This document shows, piece by piece, positions 1 to 7,442 of a DNA stretch of 17,424 nt. The DNA comes from CAZIWJ01 sp964542855 (GTDB taxonomy: Bacteria > Bacteroidota > Bacteroidia > Cytophagales > Cyclobacteriaceae), in assembly GCA_964542855.1 (NCBI GenBank), contig CAZIWJ010000056.1:1-17424 (forward strand), written 5' to 3'. Below the pieces are notes generated by a model. It did no database searches. It had not been told where the DNA came from and was given only the letters and a program-made list of their open reading frames with translations. The position numbers and the translations under genes were made by a program. How positions within the stretch are numbered: position 1 is the stretch's first letter; each line of letters starts with the position of its first letter.

Positions 1-493
1 GTTAGTGGAATCTGCTAAAATATACTGTAATTGAAGTTGCATCTATACATAGCATCTCTTAGCTCCTGACGCAAAAGATCCGGAAGAACCTCTCTATTCC
101 CAAAATGCCTACGATTTGGCCTGGCTGGTTGATAGGTGTAAAAATGATTGAAGGTTACGGTTTTCTACCACCCGGAAAATCTATTTTTCCCAGGCATATT
201 TCCCGAGGTTAACCCGGGGTGGCTGGTTTAGAGCAGTGGTTTTTGGTTTGTTCACCTTGCTATGACTGGCCGGTGTAAGTACGGCATTAACCGGAAGCCG
301 TTAAAGTGTAGTACTGAAAAAAGAACAACACGACCAGGTTCTGCTGGAAATAATGAAACGGAAAATAAATTTAAGCTAATGGGCAAGAATCCCGCTTCTT
401 TAGGGGTGGGAGTGTCAATAACAGTATAAACGAGCCCATCGGTGTTCGATTTACTCGTTTATACATTAAATTCATCGTGATAAAGCCACCTGA
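1..493. other. Gene-poor stretch left of cstB-like gene
   Basis: No convincing complete gene is visible. A short plus-strand open stretch at about 53-151 (33 codons, ending TGA) reads DPEEPLYSQNAYDLAWLVDR in its middle. That is protein-like in composition, but it has no good start and I do not recognise it. It could be the remnant end of a gene lying to the left or be chance. A second open stretch at about 316-376 is too short to judge. The only strong structure is the inverted repeat at 424-464, listed separately. Confidence 0.4.
424..464. repeat. Perfect 11-bp inverted repeat with inner 4-bp stem
   Basis: The arms GTATAAACGAG (424-434) and CTCGTTTATAC (454-464) are exact reverse complements. 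Between them, ATCG (438-441) and CGAT (447-450) form a second stem around GTGTT, separated from the outer stem by a 3-nt by 3-nt internal loop. The structure starts 30 bp past the stop of the minus-strand persulfide dioxygenase gene, where a 3' end would be expected. It has no T-run on either side, so it is not a textbook intrinsic terminator. It could stabilise the mRNA 3' end, support factor-assisted termination, or be a protein-binding dyad. Confidence 0.6.
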
Positions 494-1906
494 TTACTTC
501 AGGGTACCTGGGCACACGTAATCAGTAACTTCTACGCCAGCTTCTTTAATAGACTTAAAGCCTCCCTGCACGTTGATCAGGTTGTGAATACCGCGGCTCT
601 TCAGCATAGAAGCAGCAATCATGCTGCGGTAACCTCCGGCACAATGTACGTAAAACGATTCATTTTCAGGGAATTCGGCCAGATGATTATTCAGGTAATC
701 GAGGGGGGTATTTCCCGCACCCTTTACGTACTCGGCCTGGTACTCGCTTTCCTTGCGCACATCGAAGATATGAGCATCTCCTTTTTCTATCGCTGCTTTT
801 ACTTCAGAGGCAGGTACCGAACTTACGGTATCGTAGTCTTTTGCTGCTTCTTTCCAGGCCTGGAAACCACCTTTAAGGAAGCCAACGGTATTATCGAAAC
901 CTACGCGCGACAGGCGGGTTACCGCTTCTTCTTCTCTTCCTTCGGGAGTAACTAACAGGATTGGCTGCTTTACGTCGGCAATCAGTGCGCCTACCCAGGG
1001 GGCAAAGCTGCCGTCCAAACCAATAAAAATAGACCGGGGTACGTGCCCGGCTGCAAAATCTTCTGGTTTACGTACATCGAGCACGATCGCCCCAATTTCA
1101 TTAGCTGCGGCTTCAAAGGCTTCTGGCGATAAAGCCTGCGTTCCCCGGGCCAGGATAGCATTAATATCTTCGTATCCTTCCTTGTTCAGCTTCACGTTTA
1201 ACGGGAAATACTGGGGAGGGGGTGTAAGCCCATCGGTTACCTCTTTAATGAACTCATCTTTGGTCATGTCGGCCCGCAGCGCGTAGTTCATTTTTTTCTG
1301 GTTACCGAGTGTATCCACGGTTTCCTTCATCATATTCTTTCCACAGGCCGACCCTGCACCGTGAGCCGGGTACACCGTAATGTTATCGGCCAGGGGCATG
1401 ATTTTATTGCGGAGGCTGTCGTAAAGGGTACCGGCCAGTTGCTCCTGCGTCATGTCGGCAGCTTTCTGGGCCAGGTCAGGACGGCCTACATCGCCCAGGA
1501 ACAGGGTGTCGCCACTAAAGATAGCGGTATCCTGGCCGTTCTCGTTACGAAGCAGGTAAGTAGTACTTTCCATGGTGTGCCCGGGCGTATGCAGTACCAC
1601 TAGCGTAAGATCGCCTATTTTGAACTCCTGTCCGTCTTCGGCTACAATACAATCGAAAGAAGGGTTTGCCAGGGGCCCGTATACAATTGGTGCACCGGTT
1701 TGCTTCGACAGGGTAATGTGCCCGCTTACAAAATCGGCGTGGAAGTGGGTTTCGAAAATATATTTAATTTTTGCGTTATCTTTTGCTGCCCGGTCGATGT
1801 AGGGCTGAACTTCGCGAAGGGGGTCGATAATAGCTACCTCGCCTTTGCTTTCAATGTAATAAGCGCCTTGCGCCAGGCATCCGGTATAAATTTGTTCTAT
1901 GTTCAT
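494..1906 (-). CDS. cstB: CstB-like persulfide dioxygenase-rhodanese fusion
   Basis: This 470-residue protein has three parts. Residues 1-240 are a metallo-beta-lactamase fold of the ETHE1/persulfide dioxygenase type, with THFHAD (H54, H56, D58), H63, HTPGH (H106, H110), SGD (D133) and H182. Residues about 255-355 are a rhodanese fold without the catalytic Cys (the loop reads TPEGREEEA). Residues about 363-466 are a second rhodanese domain with an intact CAGGYRS loop (C422). This order of dioxygenase, pseudo-rhodanese and active rhodanese is that of Staphylococcus aureus CstB, which oxidises persulfides and yields thiosulfate. The length is also close. A cytoplasmic sulfide/persulfide detoxification role is therefore inferred. 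The gene lies 55 bp after the SulP gene on the same strand and is probably co-transcribed. The symbol is assigned by architecture only; the substrate is not shown by the sequence. Confidence 0.88.
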   Translation of the reverse strand: MNIEQIYTGCLAQGAYYIESKGEVAIIDPLREVQPYIDRAAKDNAKIKYIFETHFHADFVSGHITLSKQTGAPIVYGPLANPSFDCIVAEDGQEFKIGDLTLVVLHTPGHTMESTTYLLRNENGQDTAIFSGDTLFLGDVGRPDLAQKAADMTQEQLAGTLYDSLRNKIMPLADNITVYPAHGAGSACGKNMMKETVDTLGNQKKMNYALRADMTKDEFIKEVTDGLTPPPQYFPLNVKLNKEGYEDINAILARGTQALSPEAFEAAANEIGAIVLDVRKPEDFAAGHVPRSIFIGLDGSFAPWVGALIADVKQPILLVTPEGREEEAVTRLSRVGFDNTVGFLKGGFQAWKEAAKDYDTVSSVPASEVKAAIEKGDAHIFDVRKESEYQAEYVKGAGNTPLDYLNNHLAEFPENESFYVHCAGGYRSMIAASMLKSRGIHNLINVQGGFKSIKEAGVEVTDYVCPGTLK

Positions 1907-1961
1907 AAGCGGTTTTAAATTTTAACGCAAGGTAAAAGCACAATTACTACCAATCAGTAAC

Positions 1962-3701
1962 TCAGGTTACAGAAGAGGTGTTCCCGGGTGCCGAAGCCAC
2001 CCGGGTGCTTACCGGCATACGGGGTTTACCCTCCCGAAAGCAGTTAACTGCTTCGTTAATACTGGCAAACATATTTTGCTCGTCGATTACTTCGTGCAGG
2101 TCGCTGTGGTAAATGATATCACGGGCCGGCCCAATAACCCGGGCAATGAGGAAAGTGATGCCCCTGCTTTTCAATTCCTCAACCAGTTGCTTCAACTGAT
2201 GAGCCGCACTGCTGTCGATATAATTAATAGGAAGCGCATCCAGGATTACAGCTTTGGTTTCCGGTCCGTTGTTTGCTATGGCTTTCAGCATTTCCTTCCT
2301 GAAAAACTCTGCGTTCCCAAAAAATAGCTGGGCGTCGAACCGAACAATCAGTAAACCGGGAAACTGCTCGGTGTCGTTTGAAAACCGGTTAATATTCCGG
2401 TAGTATTCGGTGCCCTTAACCTTACCGAGAATGGCAATATGCGGACGGGAAACCCGGTATAACAGCAATACCAGTGAAATAAGTACCCCGGTAAAAATAC
2501 CCTGGGTAATGCCAATCGTAAGGGTGATAATAAAAGTAGCAACCAGTAAAATGAATTCATCTTTCCGCTGGCCAAAGAGACTTTTAGGATATTTTACATC
2601 GATCAGGCCAAATACCGCAACCATAATAATAGCAGCCAGTACGGCTTTGGGCAGGTAGTAGAACAGGGGGGTGAGGAATAACAGGGTAAGCCCTACAATG
2701 ATGGCGCTGATTAGCGGGGAAATACCGGTTTTGGCACCGGCCTGGTCGTTCACTGCCGTGCGGGAAAATCCACCGGTAGTAGGGTAACTCTGAAACAAGG
2801 AACCCACAATATTGGAAGCCCCGAGGGCTACGAGCTCCTGGTTGGCATTTACTTCGTATTCGTTGTGGCGTTCCTCCACTGCTTTGGCTACCGAAATGGC
2901 TTCCATAAAGGCAATCAGGGCCAGGGTGAGGGCTATGGGGGTGAGTTCGGAAATTCGGGAGGTTTCAACTACGGGCAGGGAAAACGAGGGCAGCCCCTGC
3001 GGAACCATGCCTACAATATTAACGCCCATCTCGTGCAATCTGCCAAAGTAAACCACCAGTACGCCAATTACCACTACGGCCAGTGCGCCGGGCACCCTGG
3101 GAATAAATTTTTTGGTGAGTTTAATAATGACAATGGCACTTAAACCAATGGCCAGGGTAATGAAATTGGTGTTTTCCAGGGTAGGCCAGGCGTTTTGCAG
3201 CAGGATATGAATCTGGTTGCTACGCTCAATTTCTGTTCCGAGCAGGTGCTTTAACTGGCTCATGCCAATAATTATGGCTGCAGCCGAAGTAAAGCCGCTA
3301 ATAACCGGCCGGGAAAGGAAATTAACGAGAAAACCAATTTTCAGCAAACCCAGTAATAACTGGATGCTTCCCATGAACAGGGAAAGAAAGACGGCCATAG
3401 CGATGTAATCGTTTATACCCGACAGCGACAGGGCACCTAATCCTGATGCTACCAGCAGGGAGTCCATGGCTACCGGGCCAACGGCTAACTGCCGTGAAGT
3501 TCCCAGCAGGGCGTAAATAACCTGGGGTAGGAGGGCAGCGTAAAGCCCGTAAACCGGCGGTAAACCGGCAATCATGGCGTAGGCCATGCCCTGTGGAATG
3601 AGCATTATGCCCACGGTAACCCCGGCCGAGAGATCACCTGAAAGCCAGGACTTTTTGTATTGAGGCAACCACTGGAGAATGGGAAAAAATTTACTGAGCA
3701 T
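1962..3701 (-). CDS. SulP family anion transporter with STAS domain
   Basis: This 579-residue inner-membrane protein has the SulP signature near its start (IPQGMAYAMIAGLPPVYGLY, residues 35-54), many hydrophobic helices through about residue 415, and the conserved SYPTTGGFSRTAVN segment (about 305-318). A cytoplasmic STAS domain covers about residues 440-555 and includes the INYIDSSA motif with S497 and S498. The final 25 residues are a low-complexity tail. SulP proteins move sulfate, bicarbonate or other anions, and the substrate cannot be read from the sequence. The downstream persulfide dioxygenase and upstream Crp/Fnr gene suggest sulfate or thiosulfate-like anions, which is inference. 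The start is supported by a TAnnTTTG box about 22 bp upstream. Confidence 0.93.
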   Translation of the reverse strand: MLSKFFPILQWLPQYKKSWLSGDLSAGVTVGIMLIPQGMAYAMIAGLPPVYGLYAALLPQVIYALLGTSRQLAVGPVAMDSLLVASGLGALSLSGINDYIAMAVFLSLFMGSIQLLLGLLKIGFLVNFLSRPVISGFTSAAAIIIGMSQLKHLLGTEIERSNQIHILLQNAWPTLENTNFITLAIGLSAIVIIKLTKKFIPRVPGALAVVVIGVLVVYFGRLHEMGVNIVGMVPQGLPSFSLPVVETSRISELTPIALTLALIAFMEAISVAKAVEERHNEYEVNANQELVALGASNIVGSLFQSYPTTGGFSRTAVNDQAGAKTGISPLISAIIVGLTLLFLTPLFYYLPKAVLAAIIMVAVFGLIDVKYPKSLFGQRKDEFILLVATFIITLTIGITQGIFTGVLISLVLLLYRVSRPHIAILGKVKGTEYYRNINRFSNDTEQFPGLLIVRFDAQLFFGNAEFFRKEMLKAIANNGPETKAVILDALPINYIDSSAAHQLKQLVEELKSRGITFLIARVIGPARDIIYHSDLHEVIDEQNMFASINEAVNCFREGKPRMPVSTRVASAPGNTSSVT

Positions 3702-3723
3702 GGATCGGAAAATTTAATTGTAG

Positions 3724-3731
3724 CAAAGCTA
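3724..3731 (-). promoter_or_regulatory. Candidate Bacteroidota -7 box for the SulP gene
   Basis: On the minus strand this reads TAGCTTTG, an exact match to the Bacteroidota TAnnTTTG element, and it lies 22 bp before the SulP ATG. This implies a short leader of roughly 15-20 nt. No clear TTTG -33 element stands at the usual distance, so the promoter may need an activator such as the Crp/Fnr protein encoded just upstream. Confidence 0.45.
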
Positions 3732-3888
3732 AAGAGAATTCATGGGGAGTTATGTAATATTCGTTAGCAGGGAAGGGAACCGCAATCATTTTTAGGGCAC
3801 GAGAGCCGCGGCAGCCAAGGTGAAAGAATTCATTAGAGAGAACGCCCGACGTGAAAAAACTGATTTTTGCCTAGAGGAAACGGACGGG

Positions 3889-3902
3889 ACAGCAAATGCT
3901 GT
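3889..3902. repeat. Short dyad between crp/fnr and SulP genes
   Basis: The sequence ACAGCA-AA-TGCTGT is a perfect 6-2-6 inverted repeat 32 bp past the stop of the Crp/Fnr gene. No T-run follows on the minus strand, so it is a poor terminator. It could be a binding site in the 233-bp gap that also carries the SulP promoter. The rest of this gap shows no gene. Confidence 0.25.
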
Positions 3903-3934
3903 TCTACTCTACTTAACACGTTGAGCCGGGAATA

Positions 3935-4567
3935 TTAAAGCTTCAGTACCTTTATGACGTTTCGGTTTAGTTGAATAGCCCCGGTTTCTTCCAGTTTTTT
4001 CAACAGGCGGGAAACCACTACCCGGCTGCTGTTTAAATCGTAGGCTATTTGCTGGTGCGTTGCCTGAATACAGGGGGATTTACCAAGCGTAGCTTTTTTC
4101 TTCAGGTACTGGATTAACCGCTGATCCATCTGTTTGAAAGCAATACCATCTACGGTTTGCATCAGTTCCTCCAGTCGTTCGTGATAACTGTTCAGCACGA
4201 AATTTCGCCAGGAACTGTAATTAGCCATCCACTGCTCAATTCTTTGGATGGGAATAATAATGAGTATACTGTCTGTTTCAGCAATGGCCCGGATATCACT
4301 TTTTTTGTTGCCCATGCAGCAGGTCATGGTCATGGAGCAGGTATCGCCGGGCTCCAGGTAATACAACAGCAGTTCGTTTCCTTCCTGGTCTTCACGCAGT
4401 ACCTTAATAGCCCCGGAAATGACCAGCGGCATGAACCGGATATATTCACCAATGTCAATGATGGTATAATCCGACTGGATTTCCCGGTAACTACCAACCT
4501 GGGCAATTTCCTGGATCAGTTGCTCTTCGAATAACCTGCCGTACCGTTGGCGTAATTCCTGAATCAT
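3935..4567 (-). CDS. Crp/Fnr family regulator with Cys cluster
   Basis: This 210-residue protein is of normal Crp/Fnr length. Residues about 10-120 form a cyclic-nucleotide-binding-like beta barrel (VISGAIKVLRED, YYLEPGDTC). A long dimer helix follows at about 121-150. A winged helix at about 150-210 includes the HTH segment ATHQQIAYDLNSSRVVVSRL (169-188). Residues C77, C83 and C84 lie in the barrel loop that in Crp holds the cyclic-nucleotide phosphate. The usual Crp arginine/serine cAMP signature is absent, and there is no N-terminal Fnr cysteine cluster, so it is neither a standard cAMP receptor nor an Fnr-type Fe-S sensor. It sits upstream of the SulP and persulfide dioxygenase genes in the same direction and probably controls them. 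A thiol-based or metal-based signal is inferred from the cysteines. Confidence 0.88.
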   Translation of the reverse strand: MIQELRQRYGRLFEEQLIQEIAQVGSYREIQSDYTIIDIGEYIRFMPLVISGAIKVLREDQEGNELLLYYLEPGDTCSMTMTCCMGNKKSDIRAIAETDSILIIIPIQRIEQWMANYSSWRNFVLNSYHERLEELMQTVDGIAFKQMDQRLIQYLKKKATLGKSPCIQATHQQIAYDLNSSRVVVSRLLKKLEETGAIQLNRNVIKVLKL

Positions 4568-4625
4568 ATGAAGGGTTATTAATGTGTTTGCCTCGTATAA
4601 CGGATTGCGACTGTTAAAAGGTTTT

Positions 4626-4640
4626 CGTTAATTTTTAACG
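4626..4640. promoter_or_regulatory. Palindrome upstream of the Crp/Fnr gene, candidate operator
   Basis: The sequence CGTTAA-TTT-TTAACG is a perfect 6-3-6 dyad centred 66 bp before the Crp/Fnr start. A further GTTAAAA at 4613-4619 pairs with TTTTAAC at 4633-4639 to make an overlapping wider dyad. A related half, ATTTTAACG, lies just before the start of the persulfide dioxygenase gene (1919-1927). The symmetric form and position suit a dimeric regulator, possibly autoregulation by the Crp/Fnr protein, but AT-rich words recur by chance. Confidence 0.35.
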
Positions 4641-4720
4641 GGCACGTACAGGTTATGAAAGTACAGGCAGAGCAATTGTTCACCACGACGTTCTGGAAAC
4701 TGACCGGGAGTAAGGTAAAA

Positions 4721-5959
4721 TTATTTAACCGGAAGCAGAATAGTAAAGGCTGTCCACTGCTTCGGGCGTGAAATAACTTTTAAGCTGCCGCCCATTCCTT
4801 CCACCAGGCTTTTAACGGTCGATAAACCGATGCTGTCTTCTCGTTTATCGCCTTCGGTCAGGTTAAAGGAATTACCCAGTCGTTCGCGGGTATATGCCGA
4901 CAGGGCAGGGCCGTTGTCCAGAATTCGGATCTTATAGTGGTCACCAGCCAGTTCGGCCTCTATAACAACCTGCACGGAAGGCTTTTGGTTAAACTGGATG
5001 GCATTGGAAATCAGGTTAATAAAAATGGTTTCCAGTGCCGGTCGGTTAACAAATATTTCATCGATTGTACTGTACAGTTCAATAATCAGGTCTTTTTCCA
5101 GGTGGAACAGGTTTCTGAGGTCATCGGTAAGTTCAACCAGGTTTACCTGCGATTTCTCTTTTTCCAGCTTTTCCTGCGAAAGGCTGAACTGCAAAATGCC
5201 ATTCACCGTTTGGTTTAGCTTAGCTGCCGATTCATGAATCACGTTCAGCATTAAAGCCTCATCATTATTTTTCCGCTGCATTTGTTTGGCCAGGTCTTTG
5301 GCCAGCACGGCAATGCTGCTAAGCGGGTTCCTGATATCGTTGGCTACCCGGTAAGCAAACGATTGTAATTCGCGGTTTTTTTCTTCCAGCTTCCGGGTAT
5401 TACGTTCCAGTTCCCGCTTGTTTTTCCTGAGGCGAAGCAGGTTCATTACCTGTCGGGCAAGGGTTTTGAGTGCGTCAATTTGCTGGTTGTTTAATTCTCG
5501 TTTCCGGCGGTCGATTACGCATAGCGTTCCTAACGAATACCCATCGTCATCTACCAGCGGAACGCCGGCATAAAAAACAATACCCGGCTCATCCATTACC
5601 AGCGGGTTGGTAGCAAACCGAACGTCATCGCGGGCGTCGGGTATGATAAAGATTTCAGTTGACTGCCGTATAGCGTGAGCACAAAAAGAATACGACACCG
5701 GAGTTTCTTTTACCTCGAGCCCGTAGTGAGACTTAAACCACTGCCGTTCCTCGTCTACAAAACTAACGAGAGAGAACTCGGTATCACAAATTGATGCTGC
5801 CAGGCTGGTAATGGCATCGTAGTCTTCTTCTGGCAGGGAATCGAGAATTTTAAATGATTTCAGGCTGGCCAGCCGTTCGTTTTCTTGTTGTACGTAATTG
5901 TTCATACTGGGTGTTTGTACGCTAAAAAAATATGGTGTGCCTGTTGTATGGACACTCAT
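4721..5959 (-). CDS. GAF/histidine-kinase-like protein with Asn for phospho-His
   Basis: This 412-residue soluble protein has a GAF domain at about residues 35-175 (SLPEEDYDAITSLAASICDT, GVPLVDDDGYSLGTLCVIDR), a coiled coil at about 176-200, a HisKA-like helical pair at about 200-262 and an HATPase-like domain at about 275-412. The H-box reads FAYRVANDIRNPL, so the phosphoacceptor position is N207 (codon AAC) where relatives have His in VSHDLRNPL. The N-box is kept (NLISNA, 315-320). The G1 box is weak (DNGPAL instead of DxGxG) and G2 reads SIGLS. It probably cannot autophosphorylate in the usual way and may act as a binding or scaffold partner. Met19 is an alternative start that matches the usual N-terminus of this family. 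It follows the membrane GAF gene by 63 bp and is probably in one transcript with it. Confidence 0.85.
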   Translation of the reverse strand: MSVHTTGTPYFFSVQTPSMNNYVQQENERLASLKSFKILDSLPEEDYDAITSLAASICDTEFSLVSFVDEERQWFKSHYGLEVKETPVSYSFCAHAIRQSTEIFIIPDARDDVRFATNPLVMDEPGIVFYAGVPLVDDDGYSLGTLCVIDRRKRELNNQQIDALKTLARQVMNLLRLRKNKRELERNTRKLEEKNRELQSFAYRVANDIRNPLSSIAVLAKDLAKQMQRKNNDEALMLNVIHESAAKLNQTVNGILQFSLSQEKLEKEKSQVNLVELTDDLRNLFHLEKDLIIELYSTIDEIFVNRPALETIFINLISNAIQFNQKPSVQVVIEAELAGDHYKIRILDNGPALSAYTRERLGNSFNLTEGDKREDSIGLSTVKSLVEGMGGSLKVISRPKQWTAFTILLPVK

Positions 5960-6022
5960 TATAATGATTTTAAAAGGAAAATCTGAATGATTTTTTAATA
6001 ATAATCTTTGAAAATAAAAATA

Positions 6023-7429
6023 TTACACGTCAGCCGTTTTGGCTTCCAGCTCTTCAATCTTTTTAATGTATTCCTGTTCTTTCCGGCCAAATTCTTCCTG
6101 GGTAGCCTGTAACTCTTCGTTAGTTTGGCGCATCTCTTCTTCCTGTGCCCGCAGTTCCTCTTCGTTTTGTCTCGATTCATACAGCAGGCGCCGCATTTTA
6201 TCAGCATCCACAATTTTCTGCACTGCATTGGCTATGGTTTCTGCCGCTTTATTCAGGAAAAGGTTTACCTGCTGTGGCATTTCGTGAAGAGAAGCAATTT
6301 CAAGAATACCGACCGGCTGGTCTTCCACACAGAGTGGAATTAGTATTATATGCCGGGGTTTACTTGCTCCAATGCCGGTTTGTACGGAGACGTAATCGTC
6401 GGGAATTTCATTCAGATGGGTAGACTTCTTTTCAAGAAATGTTTCTCCCACTAACCCTTCTCCCACGGCTAATACTTTATCGAGAAACTTATTTCGGTCG
6501 TAGGCATAACACCCCGTCATCCGTAATACTTCTTCTCCTTCGTCGTCTTCTTCCGCAAGATAAAGTGCACCGATCTGGGCGTTAGCATGCTGAACCAGGT
6601 AATTCACCAGTGCCGCTGACATGGCGTTTACGTTTTCATCCTGCTTCCTCAGCAAATCATTTATTCCTGCCATACCCTGGTTTATGAATTTTTCTTCCGC
6701 TTCTTTCTTGGCTGCATTCCGGAGGCTCTCCCGCATATTTTCCAGCGCTATGCCCATTTCATCGTCCTTTGAACAGCTGAACTCATAATCCATTTTTTTA
6801 TCAGCAATTGCCAGGGCAAAATCTTTGTTTTTCTCTACCCTTCGCAGTTGCTTTTCCAGTTTTAGGGTGTTGTCGGCGTTTTCAATTGTTTGCCGTCGGA
6901 AGTCATTTGCCCAATACATACAGGCAACAATAATACCCGTTGCTATGCTAACGTGAAAAATGAAGGTTTGCAAGTCCATGTAATCGAGCTGGGTGAACCG
7001 CACTTCATCGTAGCCCATGTACTGCAGGTAAGCGAACAGGGTATGATGTACGGCAACTGTAACTGCCAGTGGCAGGATTACTTTCCAGTTCTGGTAGGTG
7101 ATCAGCAGCACGGCACCAAAAAAGGCAAAGAAGTGCATTTCGAACAATCCGTGCATCTGGTAAATAAACTGGGCCATATACAGGGCAAAGCAGGTACTGG
7201 CTACGTAAGGATGAATAGTTATATTTTTAAATAGTGTTTTGCTTACGGCGTAGGCAACCAGTAATAAAGTGCCCACGCCCAGTCCCATGATCCAGGTATC
7301 GTAGAAACTGGCAAGGAGCAGGCCGAACACAAAGTAGCCTAACAGAAAGTACTCCGTCAGTTTATCTGATTTATTATTAATAATATCCAGAAAGCGGCTG
7401 TAATCTGTTTTTTTAAATTGGGTATCCAT
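6023..7429 (-). CDS. Six-helix membrane GAF sensor with C-terminal coiled coil
   Basis: This 468-residue protein begins with about six membrane helices (residues 24-172). They carry a histidine-rich stretch, HGLFEMHFFAFFG (H93, H99) and VAVHHTLF (H128, H129), that resembles the membrane module before some diguanylate cyclases and chemoreceptors. A linker at about 175-240 follows. Next is a GAF domain at about 245-390 (ALYLAEEDD, VGEGLVGET, ILIPLCVEDQPVGILEIAS), then a charged coiled coil at about 395-465 with EELRAQEEEMRQTNEELQ. No kinase, cyclase or methyl-accepting domain is present. In Cytophagales this coiled coil often links GAF to a further PAS or kinase part, so the protein stops where an output would begin. 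It follows the thioredoxin-fold gene by 13 bp, so it is probably translated from the same mRNA and may signal through the kinase-like protein encoded next. Confidence 0.82.
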   Translation of the reverse strand: MDTQFKKTDYSRFLDIINNKSDKLTEYFLLGYFVFGLLLASFYDTWIMGLGVGTLLLVAYAVSKTLFKNITIHPYVASTCFALYMAQFIYQMHGLFEMHFFAFFGAVLLITYQNWKVILPLAVTVAVHHTLFAYLQYMGYDEVRFTQLDYMDLQTFIFHVSIATGIIVACMYWANDFRRQTIENADNTLKLEKQLRRVEKNKDFALAIADKKMDYEFSCSKDDEMGIALENMRESLRNAAKKEAEEKFINQGMAGINDLLRKQDENVNAMSAALVNYLVQHANAQIGALYLAEEDDEGEEVLRMTGCYAYDRNKFLDKVLAVGEGLVGETFLEKKSTHLNEIPDDYVSVQTGIGASKPRHIILIPLCVEDQPVGILEIASLHEMPQQVNLFLNKAAETIANAVQKIVDADKMRRLLYESRQNEEELRAQEEEMRQTNEELQATQEEFGRKEQEYIKKIEELEAKTADV

Positions 7430-7442
7430 AAGTCAGATCAGG

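Noticed and set aside
584..955. Plus-strand open frame of 123 codons
   Set aside because: It is antisense to the rhodanese part of the persulfide dioxygenase gene, which has strong family motifs.
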